From Poindextera sp036494815 (GTDB lineage Bacteria > Pseudomonadota > Alphaproteobacteria > Caulobacterales > Caulobacteraceae), in NCBI GenBank assembly GCA_036494815.1, contig DASXNV010000068.1:1-58696 (forward strand): a stretch of DNA of 58,696 bases, in the 5' to 3' direction. This document shows, one piece after another, positions 24,719-33,673 of the stretch; within the stretch, counting starts at the first letter, position 1, and every line of letters starts with the position of its first letter. Made by a program: the position numbers and the translations under genes. The notes below the pieces were generated by a model. It worked only from the letters and a program-made list of their open reading frames with translations, was not told where the DNA came from and did no database searches.

Positions 24719-25909
24719 ATGGCTTTCCGCACCCTCGATCAGGCCGATCTGAAGGACCAGCGCGCCCTGGTGCGCGTGGATTTCAACGTGCCCATTCAGG
24801 ATGGGGCGATCAGCGACGACACCCGCCTGCGCGCCGCCCTGCCGACCATCGATGCGCTGCGCAAGGCGGGAGCTAAGGTGATCCTGCTGGCCCATTTCGA
24901 CCGACCCAAGGGCAAGGTGGTCCCGGCCATGAGCCTGAGGCCGGTGACGGAGCCCCTGGCCAGGCTGATCGGCGCGCCGGTGGCCTTCGCCGAGGACTGC
25001 TTGGGGCCTGAGGCGGCCAAGGCCATAGCCGCATTGAAGGCGGGCGACGTGCTGCTGCTGGAAAACCTGCGCTTCCACAGCGGCGAGGAAAAGAATGACC
25101 CCGATTTCGCTAAAGCCCTGGCGGCCGAGGGCGATCTCTTTGTCAACGACGCCTTCTCCGCCGCCCACCGCGCCCATGCCTCCACCGAAGGGCTGGCGCG
25201 CCTCTTGCCCGCCTATGCCGGCGAGGCCATGCGGCGCGAGCTGGAGGCGCTGGACCGCGCCCTGGGCAAGCCCGAGCGCCCGGTGTTGGGCATTGTCGGC
25301 GGCTCTAAGGTTTCGACCAAGCTCGACCTCCTGGGCCATCTGGTGACCAAGCTGGACCGGCTGGCCATCGGCGGCGGCATGGCCAACACCTTCCTGTTCG
25401 CCCAAGGCGTGGATGTGGGCGCCTCCTTCTGCGAAAAGGACCTGGCCGACACCGCGCGCACCATCATCGCCGAGGCGGGCAAGCATCATTGCGAGCTGTT
25501 GTTGCCCATCGACGTGGTGGTGGCCGAGCGCATGGAACCGGGCGTTCCGTCCAACGTTCGCAGCCTGACCGACATTGGGGAGGCCGAACGCATTTTGGAC
25601 GCCGGCCCGGAGTCGGTGAAACGGCTGATCGCGGCCATGGACCAATCCAAGACCCTGGTCTGGAATGGCCCGTTGGGGGTTTTCGAAATCCCGCCGTTCG
25701 ATGCGGGCACGGTGGCGGCGGCCAAACATGCCGCCGATCTGGTCAGGGTTGGCAAACTAGTAGCAGTAGCCGGTGGTGGTGATACGGTGGCAGCCCTCAA
25801 TGCGGCGGCGGTCGTCGAAGATTTCACCTTTGTATCGACGGCCGGCGGCGCGTTTCTTGAATGGATGGAAGGCAAGACATTGCCAGGCGTCGCCGCCTTG
25901 ATGCTTTGA
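24719..25909 (+). CDS. pgk: Phosphoglycerate kinase
   Basis: The protein has 396 residues from the ATG at 24719; a TTG directly before it is less likely. Signatures are LVRVDFNVPIQDG at the N terminus, LLENLRFHSGEEKNDPDF, the hinge VNDAFSAAHRAHAS, GGSKVSTKLDLLGHL, LVWNGPLGVFE and GGGDTVAALN. It makes ATP and 3-phosphoglycerate from 1,3-bisphosphoglycerate. The order gap-pgk-fba is common in alphaproteobacteria. Confidence 0.95.
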   Translation: MAFRTLDQADLKDQRALVRVDFNVPIQDGAISDDTRLRAALPTIDALRKAGAKVILLAHFDRPKGKVVPAMSLRPVTEPLARLIGAPVAFAEDCLGPEAAKAIAALKAGDVLLLENLRFHSGEEKNDPDFAKALAAEGDLFVNDAFSAAHRAHASTEGLARLLPAYAGEAMRRELEALDRALGKPERPVLGIVGGSKVSTKLDLLGHLVTKLDRLAIGGGMANTFLFAQGVDVGASFCEKDLADTARTIIAEAGKHHCELLLPIDVVVAERMEPGVPSNVRSLTDIGEAERILDAGPESVKRLIAAMDQSKTLVWNGPLGVFEIPPFDAGTVAAAKHAADLVRVGKLVAVAGGGDTVAALNAAAVVEDFTFVSTAGGAFLEWMEGKTLPGVAALML

Positions 25910-25964
25910 TCCAAATTGGGATCGCGGGCTGGCGTCCGATGAAAAATTTGAAGGAGAGCGGATA

Positions 25965-27050
25965 ATGGCCCGGATTACTCTGAGACAGCTTCTCGACCAT
26001 GCCGCCGAGCATAGCTATGGCGTGCCTGCGTTCAATATCAACAACATGGAACAGGGCCTGGCGATCATGGAGGCCGCCGATGCGGTCAAGGCGCCGGTGA
26101 TCATCCAGGCCAGCCGTGGCGCGCGCAGCTACGCCAACGACATCATGTTGGCCAAGCTGATCGACGCCCTGGTCGAGATCTATCCGCACATCCCGGTCTG
26201 CATGCACCAGGACCACGGCAACAACGAACAGACCTGCGCCAGCGCCATCCAGCACGGCTTCACCTCGGTGATGATGGACGGCTCGCTGATGGCCGACGCC
26301 AAGACCCCGGCGTCCTACGAATACAATGTGGACATCACCCGCCGCGTCTCCGACATGGCTCACTGGGTAGGCGCCTCGGTGGAGGGCGAACTGGGCGTGC
26401 TGGGCTCGCTGGAGACCGGCCAGGGCGAAAAGGAAGACGGTCACGGCTTCGAAGGCACCCTGTCCCATGACCAGCTGCTGACCGATCCAGATCAGGCGGT
26501 GGACTTCGTGGCCAAGACCGGGGTCGACGCCCTGGCCATCGCCATGGGCACCAGCCACGGCGCCTACAAGTTCACCCGCAAGCCGGACGGCGACATCCTG
26601 GCCATGGGCCTGATCGAAGAGATCCATCGCCGCTTGCCCAACACCCACCTGGTCATGCACGGCTCCTCCACCGTGCCGCAGGACCTGCAGGACATCATCA
26701 ACCAGTACGGCGGCGACATGCCCCAGACCTGGGGCGTGCCGGTGGAAGAGATCCAGCGCGGCATTCGCAACGGCGTGCGCAAGATCAATATCGACACCGA
26801 CAACCGCATGGCCATGACCGGCCAGATCCGCCGCGTGCTGATGGAAAACCCCGGCGAATTCGACCCGCGCAAATATCTGAAGCCCGCGACGGACGCCATG
26901 TCCAAGCTGTGCAAACAGCGCTTCCTGGAATTCGGCGCCGACGGTCAGGCCGAACGTATCAAGGTCCTGCCGCTCTCGGTCATGGCCAAGCGCTACGCAG
27001 CGGGCGAACTGAACCCCAAGTTCGGATTGTCCAAGCAAGCGGCGGAATAG
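25965..27050 (+). CDS. fba: Class II fructose-bisphosphate aldolase, Calvin-cycle subtype
   Basis: The protein has 361 residues. It begins MARITLRQLLDHAAEHSYGV, and the zinc and substrate region VCMHQDHGNN holds His81, Asp83 and His84. GELGVLGSLETGQGE and ALAIAMGTSHGAYKF are further class II signatures; the long insert and start sequence match the Calvin-cycle subtype. It splits fructose 1,6-bisphosphate into two triose phosphates. AAGGAGAG lies just before the ATG. It ends four bases before the convergent receiver gene, so the two units abut tail to tail. Confidence 0.95.
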   Translation: MARITLRQLLDHAAEHSYGVPAFNINNMEQGLAIMEAADAVKAPVIIQASRGARSYANDIMLAKLIDALVEIYPHIPVCMHQDHGNNEQTCASAIQHGFTSVMMDGSLMADAKTPASYEYNVDITRRVSDMAHWVGASVEGELGVLGSLETGQGEKEDGHGFEGTLSHDQLLTDPDQAVDFVAKTGVDALAIAMGTSHGAYKFTRKPDGDILAMGLIEEIHRRLPNTHLVMHGSSTVPQDLQDIINQYGGDMPQTWGVPVEEIQRGIRNGVRKINIDTDNRMAMTGQIRRVLMENPGEFDPRKYLKPATDAMSKLCKQRFLEFGADGQAERIKVLPLSVMAKRYAAGELNPKFGLSKQAAE

Positions 27051-27053
27051 GTT

Positions 27054-27503
27054 TCAGCTCAGGCCGGTTCGCCGGATCGCGTTGAGTAGGGTCTCGCTGT
27101 CGACGGGCTTGTTGACGATGACCGCATCGGGCATCGCAGTCCCTATTCGCGCCCTGACGGACGCCGATCCGTAGGCGGTGACGAACACGATGCGGACCCC
27201 CAGGGCCTCGCGCGCGCGCTGCGCCGCCTCGATCCCGTCCATTCCCTGTCCGAGATTGATATCCATCAAGATCACGTCGGGCCGGGTCTGCACGGCTTTT
27301 CTGACCGCTTCCTCGCCCGACATGGCCGTGGCGCAGACCGTATAGCCGAAGTCCTCCACCATCGACTCCAGGGTCATGGCGATCAGCAGTTCATCCTCGA
27401 CGACCAGCACCCGCAGTGGCGGCGCTTCGTCCAGAGAGGGAGGGCTCGAGGGGTAAGGAGACGCGTTGGTGTTGGTGGGTCGGTCCGAGCACCAGATAAC
27501 CAT
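27054..27503 (-). CDS. Single-domain response regulator
   Basis: The protein has 149 residues: about 28 disordered, Pro/Ser-rich residues, then one receiver domain with acidic residues Glu36/Asp37, phosphoacceptor Asp81 (VILMDINLGQGMDG), Thr in FVTAYG and Lys in VNKPVD. There is no output domain. AAGGA lies seven bases upstream of the start, which supports the N-terminal extension. It follows the HWE kinase by nine bases on the same strand and is the natural phosphorylation partner. Receivers of this sort act by protein contact or as phosphate sinks. Confidence 0.9.
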   Translation of the reverse strand: MVIWCSDRPTNTNASPYPSSPPSLDEAPPLRVLVVEDELLIAMTLESMVEDFGYTVCATAMSGEEAVRKAVQTRPDVILMDINLGQGMDGIEAAQRAREALGVRIVFVTAYGSASVRARIGTAMPDAVIVNKPVDSETLLNAIRRTGLS

Positions 27504-27512
27504 CGAAAATCC

Positions 27513-29057
27513 TTACTGACGCGGTTCCGGGAACTCGAAGCGATACCGTACCCCCTGTGGCATGTAGTCAACCTCCACTTCGCCGCCAAGCTCCCTGCGC
27601 GTGCTGGCCTCGATCAACTTGGCGCCAAAGCCGCTGCGGACAGGCGTCTCCAGCCCGGTCAAACCTGTCTCATGCCAGATCAGCTCCACCTGCCGTCCCT
27701 GCGATGCGGGCTGCAAAGCCCAACTGATCGCCACGCAACCTTGGGGAACCGACAGCGCCCCATACTTGGTGGCGTTGGCGGCCAGTTCATGCAGGATCAT
27801 GCCCAGGGCCAAGCCGGCCTTGGGCGGCAGAGGCAGCGGCGGCCCCTCCATCTCAAGCTGTTCCCCGTCTCCGGCCAGATAGGGCCGCACGATCTGCCGG
27901 ACCACATCCTCCAATTCGGCCGCCCGCCAGCCCTTGGAGGTCATAAGGCTGTAGGCGCGGGACAATGACATCAGGCGCGCTGAAAAGGTGGATCGGAAGC
28001 CGGCCAAGGACTCGGCCCGCCGCCCGGTCTGGTCCGCCAGGCCCATCACCACGGCCAGCATATTCATGGCCCTGTGATCGAGCTCGGCCAGCAACAGGGC
28101 CTGATGGTCCTGCACGCGCCGGCGCTCGAGCACCCGTCCGATCTGCTCGCCGATGGTGCGCACGGTGAGCAGCAGCCGTTCATCCGGTCTGGCCGGAACG
28201 CGACTGAAAAACTCAACCACGGCCACGACCTCTCCCGCGACCACGATCGGAAAGCCGAACGCCGCCTGCAAGCCGAGTTCGACGATGGTGTTCAGCCGGG
28301 GATATTCGCTAATGTCGCCGCCGTCGCCGATCCTGGCGAGCCAATAGGGCTTGCGATTGCGCCAGATGCGTCCGGGCATGCCTTCGCCAAGCCCGAAAGC
28401 GGTCGCGCCTGTGATCGATTTGAGCGCTGAAAAGGCGACAAGGTCGCCCTGCCAGATCATGCTGGACACCAGCTGTGGCGGGTTGGTCGCGGTCGGCAGG
28501 AAGGCATGTCCCAAGGGCCACTCCGTCAATTCGCAGATCGCGGCGAGGCAGACCGGCAGGACTTCTTCCAGCGAGCCGGTCTCGGCGGCCAGCCTGGTGA
28601 CCTCATTGAGCAGCTCAGCTTCGCGCGCATGGCGACGCAACAAGGCTTCGCCGCGCTTGCGCTCGCTGATGTCCCGAATAAAGCCCAGGAACACCGGTGC
28701 GGACAGCAGCCCAACGGGTACGATGGACAGCTCCACCGGAAACTCGACTCCGGTCTTGTGGAGCGCGGAAACTTCGATCCTTTGGCGCAGCACCGGCCCA
28801 TCGCCGGTGGCCAGGTAGCGAGCCAGGCCGTCCCGGTGCGCCTCACGAAAGGGCTGGGGTATCAGCAGGCCCGCCAGCTGCTGGCCAATCGCCTCGCCGC
28901 GGGTCCAACCGAACGTGGCTTGCGCCAGCGCGTTCCAGTCGGTGATCGTTCCCAGGGCGTCCATGACCACCACCGCATCGAGGGCGGTTTCCAGAACCAG
29001 GCCGAGCATCTGGGCCGTTTCCGAATCCCGGGGACTGCTGGGCTGTTCCGCAGTCAT
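27513..29057 (-). CDS. PAS-GAF sensor kinase of the HWE family
   Basis: The protein has 514 residues and no membrane segment. A PAS domain covers about 15-135 (DAVVVMDALGTITDWNALAQ to GFIRDISERKRGE), a GAF domain about 150-310, and the HWE-type kinase domain starts near 318. The phosphoacceptor is His328 in AELDHRAMNMLAVV, and the family motif is in VELIWHETG. HWE kinases are common in alphaproteobacteria and often sense light, oxygen or general stress. It is paired with the receiver downstream and divergent from cydAB, so a link to oxygen or redox state is plausible but unproven. Cys residues that would mark a LOV domain are not seen in the PAS core. Confidence 0.9.
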   Translation of the reverse strand: MTAEQPSSPRDSETAQMLGLVLETALDAVVVMDALGTITDWNALAQATFGWTRGEAIGQQLAGLLIPQPFREAHRDGLARYLATGDGPVLRQRIEVSALHKTGVEFPVELSIVPVGLLSAPVFLGFIRDISERKRGEALLRRHAREAELLNEVTRLAAETGSLEEVLPVCLAAICELTEWPLGHAFLPTATNPPQLVSSMIWQGDLVAFSALKSITGATAFGLGEGMPGRIWRNRKPYWLARIGDGGDISEYPRLNTIVELGLQAAFGFPIVVAGEVVAVVEFFSRVPARPDERLLLTVRTIGEQIGRVLERRRVQDHQALLLAELDHRAMNMLAVVMGLADQTGRRAESLAGFRSTFSARLMSLSRAYSLMTSKGWRAAELEDVVRQIVRPYLAGDGEQLEMEGPPLPLPPKAGLALGMILHELAANATKYGALSVPQGCVAISWALQPASQGRQVELIWHETGLTGLETPVRSGFGAKLIEASTRRELGGEVEVDYMPQGVRYRFEFPEPRQ

Positions 29058-29189
29058 CGGCTGAGCTTCTCCTTCGCGTTGGCGTTGCAGCCTGACGCAA
29101 AATGCGCCGCATGGATATCGATGATATTCGCGCGGCCGCGCCGCCGCGCCGCCGGGTCCGGTGTGATTTTCTGGCGATTTAAGGTTGCG

Positions 29190-29210
29190 ATCCGCCCGGC
29201 TTGGGCGGAT
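29190..29210. promoter_or_regulatory. Perfect inverted repeat upstream of cydA
   Basis: ATCCGCCC-GGCTT-GGGCGGAT has eight-base perfect arms around five bases and ends 41 bases before the cydA start. It may be an operator for the cyd operon or a leader hairpin. No FNR-type TTGAT-N4-ATCAA site is visible in this intergenic stretch. Confidence 0.4.
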
Positions 29211-29251
29211 GGTCCGCGCCGTCAGCTTGAGGGTGCGGAGATCGGACCGGT

Positions 29252-30643
29252 ATGAGCGCGCTATTGCTATCGCGGCTCCAATTCGGCTTCACCATCGCCT
29301 TTCATATTATTTTCCCTAGCTTTTCCATTGGCCTGGCCAGCTATCTGGCTGTGCTGGAAGGCCTGTGGCTGGCCACAAAGCGCGACGTTTTCCTCCGCCT
29401 CTACATGTTCTGGACCAAGATCTTCGCCCTGGCCTTCGGCATGGGCGTGGTTTCCGGCGTGGTGCTGAGCTACCAGATCGGGACCAATTGGAGCGTGTTC
29501 GCGGCCAAGACCGCCCCGGTGCTGGGCCCGCTCCTGGCCTTCGAGGTGTTGGCCGCCTTCTTCCTGGAGGCCAGCTTCCTGGGCGTCATGCTATTCGGCT
29601 GGAAGCGGGTGGGACGAAAGCTGCATTTCGCCGCCACGGCGCTGGTGGCGTTCGGCACCCTGACCTCGGCCTTCTGGATCATCTCGGCCAATAGCTGGAT
29701 GCAGCATCCGGTCAGCTTCACCCGCGACGAAAGCGGGCGGTTCATCGCGGTCGACTGGATGCAGGTGATCTTCTCACCCACCTTCCCGTCGCGGCTGGGC
29801 CACATGGTGCTGGCCGCCTATCTGACCACAGCCCTGGCGGTGGGGGCGGCCTCGGCCTTTCAACTGCTCAGGGACAGGACACAGCCGGAGTCCAGGGTCG
29901 GCCTGCGCATGGCCATCGGCATGTTCGCCCTGGTGGCGCCGCTGCAGCTGTTCGTGGGCGACGTGGCCGGCAAGGTGGCGGCCACCTATCAGCCGGCCAA
30001 GGTCGCGGCGCTGGAGGGGCTGTGGGACAGCGGCCGCCAGCAGCCCTTTCACATCCTGGCCTGGCCCGACCGCGACCTGCAGGGCAATCGCTGGGAGATC
30101 TCGGTACCGAAAATGGGCAGTTGGCTGCTCAAGGGTGACGTCAACGCCGATATCCAGGGGCTGAAGGCCTTTCCCCGCGCCGATCAGCCCTTCTCGCTGC
30201 TGATGTTCTACGCCTTTCGCGCCATGGTCGGCCTGGGCGTGCTGATGATCCTGCTGGGAGCCTGGGGTGTGATCCTGTGGCTCACCGGCGGGCCGGAGCG
30301 GTCGCGGGCCTATTTGTGGAGCGCCGTGGTCATGGGGCCCATGGGCTTCGTGGCCGTGGTCTGCGGCTGGATCGTCGCCGAGGTCGGCCGCCAGCCCTAT
30401 GTGGTCTATGGCGTCCTGCGCACAGCCGACGCCGTCTCGCCGATCCGCGCCAGCCAAGTCTCTGCCTCGTTGCTGGGCTTTCTGATCGTCTACGCCACCG
30501 TGTTCAGCGTCGGCGCGCTCTATATCCTGCGGCTGATGGCGGCGGGACCGGCTGTGGCTGACGCGCCGCCTAGCGCCGAGGGCCATGCGCCGGGCTCGCC
30601 CCTGGGCCTCGGGGTCGAGCATGGCGGAGAGGGGCCGCCATGA
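29252..30643 (+). CDS. cydA: Cytochrome bd-type ubiquinol oxidase subunit I
   Basis: This 463-residue polytopic inner-membrane protein starts LSRLQFGFTIAFHIIFPSFS with a heme-ligand candidate His18; the second is His184 in RLGHMVLAAY. The Q-loop is short and the overall length is below that of E. coli CydA, so it belongs to the CioA (cyanide-insensitive) type. GWIVAEVGRQPYVVYG is the conserved quinol-site end motif. It reduces oxygen to water using quinol and helps growth at low oxygen or with respiratory inhibitors. The stop overlaps the cydB start by four bases. Confidence 0.95.
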   Translation: MSALLLSRLQFGFTIAFHIIFPSFSIGLASYLAVLEGLWLATKRDVFLRLYMFWTKIFALAFGMGVVSGVVLSYQIGTNWSVFAAKTAPVLGPLLAFEVLAAFFLEASFLGVMLFGWKRVGRKLHFAATALVAFGTLTSAFWIISANSWMQHPVSFTRDESGRFIAVDWMQVIFSPTFPSRLGHMVLAAYLTTALAVGAASAFQLLRDRTQPESRVGLRMAIGMFALVAPLQLFVGDVAGKVAATYQPAKVAALEGLWDSGRQQPFHILAWPDRDLQGNRWEISVPKMGSWLLKGDVNADIQGLKAFPRADQPFSLLMFYAFRAMVGLGVLMILLGAWGVILWLTGGPERSRAYLWSAVVMGPMGFVAVVCGWIVAEVGRQPYVVYGVLRTADAVSPIRASQVSASLLGFLIVYATVFSVGALYILRLMAAGPAVADAPPSAEGHAPGSPLGLGVEHGGEGPP

Positions 30644-31665
30644 GCCTCGACCTGCCACTGATCTGGTCCGGGGTTCTGGCCTTGGCCGTGCTGCTCTATG
30701 TGCTGCTGGACGGTTTCGACCTGGGCGTCGGCATATTGTTCCCCTTCGCTCGCAGCCCGGCGGACCGCGACGTGATGATGAGCGCCATCGCCCCGGTCTG
30801 GGACGGCAACGAGACCTGGCTGGTGCTGGGCGGCGGCGGGCTATTCGCGGCCTTTCCCGGCGCCTATGCGGTGCTGACCCCGGCGCTCTACTACCCGGTC
30901 ATGACCATGCTGCTGGCCCTGGTGCTGCGCGGGGTGGCCTTCGAATTTCGCCTGCACGGGCGCAAGCGGGGCAAGGCCTTCTGGACCGCCGCCTTCGCCG
31001 GCGGCTCCCTGGTGGCCGCCCTGTCGCAAGGCCTGATCCTGGGCGGCTTCATCCAGGGGGTGACGGTGCGCGACGGCGCCTTCGCTGGCGGCCCCTTCGA
31101 CTGGCTCAGCCCCTATTCACTGGTCGCCGCCGCCGGCCTGGTCGCCGGCTATGTCCTGCTGGGCGCCGGCTGGCTGATGATCAAGAGCGAGGACGAACTG
31201 CACGGGGATGCGCGCACGTGGGCCCGGCGGGCGGTTATCGCCGTGGCTGCGATCCTGGCCCTGATCAGCCTGATGACCCTGCGGGTGCATCCCCAGATCG
31301 CCGAGCGCTGGGGTTTCGTGGCCGGTGATTTCCACCTCCCGGCCTTCCTGAGGCTGGTTGCGATCCCGATCCTGGGCGCGGTGGGCCTGGGCGTGGTCTT
31401 GCTGGGCCTGCGCCGGGACTCCCATCACCTGCCCTTCGCCGGGGCGGTGATGGTGTTCCTGTCGGGATATGCCGGCCTGGCCGCCGCCTTCTTCCCGTTC
31501 GTGGTGCCCTACGCCCTGACCTTCCGCCAGGCGGCTTCGGCGGACAACGCCCTGGCCCTGGTGCTGGGCGGCCTGTGCGTGCTGTTGCCGGCGATCCTCG
31601 GCTATACGGTGCTGGTCTATTGGTTGTTCCGCGGCAAGGTGCGCGCCGATGCCGGCAATCATTGA
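30640..31665 (+). CDS. cydB: Cytochrome bd-type ubiquinol oxidase subunit II
   Basis: The protein has 341 residues with about eight or nine membrane helices. LLDGFDLGVGILFPFA and PVWDGNETWLVLGGGGLFAA are the standard CydB motifs. It forms the heterodimer with CydA and lies in the same operon through a four-base overlap. The start of the downstream DUF2474 microprotein lies inside its last 17 bases. Its assembly with a short single-helix subunit is expected for this oxidase class. Confidence 0.95.
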   Translation: MSLDLPLIWSGVLALAVLLYVLLDGFDLGVGILFPFARSPADRDVMMSAIAPVWDGNETWLVLGGGGLFAAFPGAYAVLTPALYYPVMTMLLALVLRGVAFEFRLHGRKRGKAFWTAAFAGGSLVAALSQGLILGGFIQGVTVRDGAFAGGPFDWLSPYSLVAAAGLVAGYVLLGAGWLMIKSEDELHGDARTWARRAVIAVAAILALISLMTLRVHPQIAERWGFVAGDFHLPAFLRLVAIPILGAVGLGVVLLGLRRDSHHLPFAGAVMVFLSGYAGLAAAFFPFVVPYALTFRQAASADNALALVLGGLCVLLPAILGYTVLVYWLFRGKVRADAGNH

Positions 31666-31801
31666 AGGCCCGCCGCCGGCCGACGCGCCGACAGCGCCCC
31701 TATGGCGGCGACTGGCCTGGTGGGTGGTGATCGCCCTCGGATCGGCCCTGGTCACCGCGCTGGCGGCCTATGGGCTCAAGGCCCTACTCCCCACACATTG
31801 A
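31649..31801 (+). CDS. DUF2474-type single-helix microprotein of the bd oxidase operon
   Basis: This is a 50-residue frame starting MPAIIEGPPPADAPTAPLWR. After a Pro-rich head, the basic-aromatic stretch WRRLAWWV leads into one membrane helix (IALGSALVTALAAYGLKAL). The size, the position directly behind cydB and the WRRL-type start of the helix match DUF2474, small proteins that follow cioAB/cydAB and resemble CydX in role. CydX-type subunits stabilise the hemes of the oxidase. The start overlaps cydB by 17 bases, so translation is coupled. Confidence 0.8.
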   Translation: MPAIIEGPPPADAPTAPLWRRLAWWVVIALGSALVTALAAYGLKALLPTH

Positions 31802-31833
31802 CGCCCAGCCCCTCAGGGCGTAGCGCCCAGGCC

Positions 31834-32487
31834 ATGAGCAAAGCCGCCTGCCGCCTCTATCTGATCACCCCGCCTGTCATCGACGACCTCGCCGCCTTTG
31901 GCCGCAGCCTGGCCCAGGCCCTGGACGCCGGCGACGTGGCCGCCCTGCAGATCCGGCTGAAGGACGCGCCCGAGGCGGTGATCGCCGCGGCGACCCAGGT
32001 GATCTTGCCCATCGCCCAGAGCCACGACGTGGCGGTGATCATGAACGACAGCCCGATCCTGGCCAAAAAGCTCGGCTGCGATGGCGTCCATATGGGCCAG
32101 GGCGACGGCCCCTTCGCCGACGCCCGCAAGCTGCTGGGTCCCGACGCCATCATCGGCGTCACCTGCCACGACAGCCGCCACCTGGCCATGGAGGCCAGCG
32201 AGGCCGGCGCCGACTATGTGGCCTTCGGGGCTTTCTTCGAGACCCGCACCAAGGAGGCCTCGACCCAGGCCGAGCCGGAAATCCTCAGCATCTGGCAAGA
32301 AAGCATGCAGACCCCCTGCGTGGCCATTGGCGGGATCACCGTCGACAATTGCAAGGATCTCGTGGCCGCGGGCGCCGACTTCATCGCCGTCTCGGCGGGG
32401 GTGTGGGCCTATCCGCAAGGCCCGGCCGCAGCGGTGGCGGCGTTCAACGCGCAGATTGCGGCGGGGATGGCGGAGCGGGGGGCGTAA
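31834..32487 (+). CDS. thiE: Thiamine phosphate synthase
   Basis: From MSKAACRLYLITPPVIDD the protein has 217 residues; the frame open upstream to 31702 reads through the cydB/DUF2474 end and is not coding. The TIM-barrel signatures of ThiE are present: LQIRLKDAPE, MNDSPILAKKLGCDGVHMGQ, IGVTCHD, ADYVAFGAFFET and the phosphate-binding AIGGITVDN. It joins the pyrimidine and thiazole phosphates of thiamine. No other thi gene is nearby, and no TPP riboswitch is visible in the short leader. It lies 33 bases behind the cyd operon. Confidence 0.88.
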   Translation: MSKAACRLYLITPPVIDDLAAFGRSLAQALDAGDVAALQIRLKDAPEAVIAAATQVILPIAQSHDVAVIMNDSPILAKKLGCDGVHMGQGDGPFADARKLLGPDAIIGVTCHDSRHLAMEASEAGADYVAFGAFFETRTKEASTQAEPEILSIWQESMQTPCVAIGGITVDNCKDLVAAGADFIAVSAGVWAYPQGPAAAVAAFNAQIAAGMAERGA

Positions 32488-32554
32488 TTGTTGCGGAGAC
32501 TCCCGTTCAATTTGAAGCGATCGCCGGACTGAGGATCAATTCCCGCAACTAGGG

Positions 32555-32893
32555 TCAACCGCACGGCCGTGCACTACGCTGAAAAAACACCCACACTGAA
32601 CATTTGCGGTCTGGCATACGCCAACCACAGCGTTGCGAAACGGGATGGCTGATATCGTTTCCGTAGGCACATGCGCCATTGCATTGCGACATGTCAGTGC
32701 AGGCTCGCCCTCCGTCTGAATAGTGAATCTTGCAATAGGGTTCGTTGAAGGGCCGGACGCGACTTGTCCGCCCCTTGTATGACATCTTCAGATCAGGGCT
32801 GAATTGACCGACCGGCTTCCCGTCGCCTGCCATCGTGCTTGAAGTCGCGCAAATGACAATCAAAACGGCGGATGCACATACGACCGCGACCAT
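32555..32893 (-). CDS. Small exported Cys-rich protein of unknown function
   Basis: The frame encodes 112 residues: a hydrophobic leader (VAVVCASAVLIVICATSS, probable signal peptide), then a mature part of about 90 residues with seven Cys (YCK, RAC, SQC, GAC, QRC, RKC, RPC). The motif DGGRACTDMSQCNGACAYG recalls small secreted proteins with a GKxCxDxxQCxGxC pattern that I associate with proteobacterial hypotheticals. No Met with a better leader is available upstream. It stands alone between thiE and efp. I do not know its role; disulfide-stabilised and periplasmic or secreted is the safest reading. Confidence 0.6.
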   Translation of the reverse strand: MVAVVCASAVLIVICATSSTMAGDGKPVGQFSPDLKMSYKGRTSRVRPFNEPYCKIHYSDGGRACTDMSQCNGACAYGNDISHPVSQRCGWRMPDRKCSVWVFFQRSARPCG

Positions 32894-33105
32894 GCGACGA
32901 GGGCTGGGTTCCGGAAGATTTTTAATTATGGTCGCAGCCTAGCTCGCGCTCGAAGTTTGTCCAATGACCGCCTTACACGCCACGGGGGCGAGGCGAGTGC
33001 GCTGACGGTTGGCAGCCCTTCACGCCTCGTACGCCCTCGCCTTGCTTATTCGCCCCCTCATAGCTAGGTTCCGCGCCCATTCTCCCTGGCCTTTAGAAGT
33101 TTTTG

Positions 33106-33672
33106 ATGAAAATCACCGGCAATGCGATCAAGCCCGGCGTGGTGATCCAGCACGACGGTTCCCTGTGGATCGCGGTCAAGGCCAATCACGTCAAACCGGG
33201 CAAGGGCGGCGCCTTCGCCCAGGTCGAGCTGAAGAACCTGATCGACGGGCGCAAGCTGAACGAGCGCTTCCGCACCTCCGACACGGTGGAGCGCATCGAG
33301 CTGGAGCTAAAGGACTTCACCTTCCTCTACGACCAGGGCGATCGGCTGGTGTTCATGGACGTGGCCACCTACGAGCAGATCGAGCTGGAAAAGGACTTCG
33401 GCGGCGAGGAGCGGGCGCAGTTCCTGCAGGACGGCATGAAGGTCACGGTGCAGCTGCATGACGAGCGGCCCATCGGCATCGCCCTGCCCGACAGCGTGGT
33501 GCTGGAGATCGTCGAGGCCGACGCCACCATCAAGGGCCAGACCGCCTCGTCCTCCTACAAGCCGGCCAAGGCGTCCAATGGGATGCGGATCATGATCCCG
33601 CCCTATATGAACGCGGGCGAACGGGTGCTGGTCTCCACCGAGACCGGCGAATATATGCGCAGGGCCGACTGA
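33106..33672 (+). CDS. efp: Elongation factor P
   Basis: The protein has 188 residues from the ATG at 33106; a TTG one codon earlier is unlikely. The N-terminal KOW-like domain carries the loop VKPGKGGAF, with Lys33 at the tip that is normally modified. The domain II/III signatures NGMRIMIPPYMNAGERVLVS and ETGEYMRR are intact. EF-P rescues ribosomes stalled at proline runs. The suhB-type gene starts two bases after its stop and is cotranscribed. Confidence 0.95.
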   Translation: MKITGNAIKPGVVIQHDGSLWIAVKANHVKPGKGGAFAQVELKNLIDGRKLNERFRTSDTVERIELELKDFTFLYDQGDRLVFMDVATYEQIELEKDFGGEERAQFLQDGMKVTVQLHDERPIGIALPDSVVLEIVEADATIKGQTASSSYKPAKASNGMRIMIPPYMNAGERVLVSTETGEYMRRAD

Positions 33673-33673
33673 C

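Noticed and set aside
31802..31833. TPP riboswitch before thiE
   Set aside because: The leader is only 32 bases, far too short, and the riboswitch core motifs are missing.
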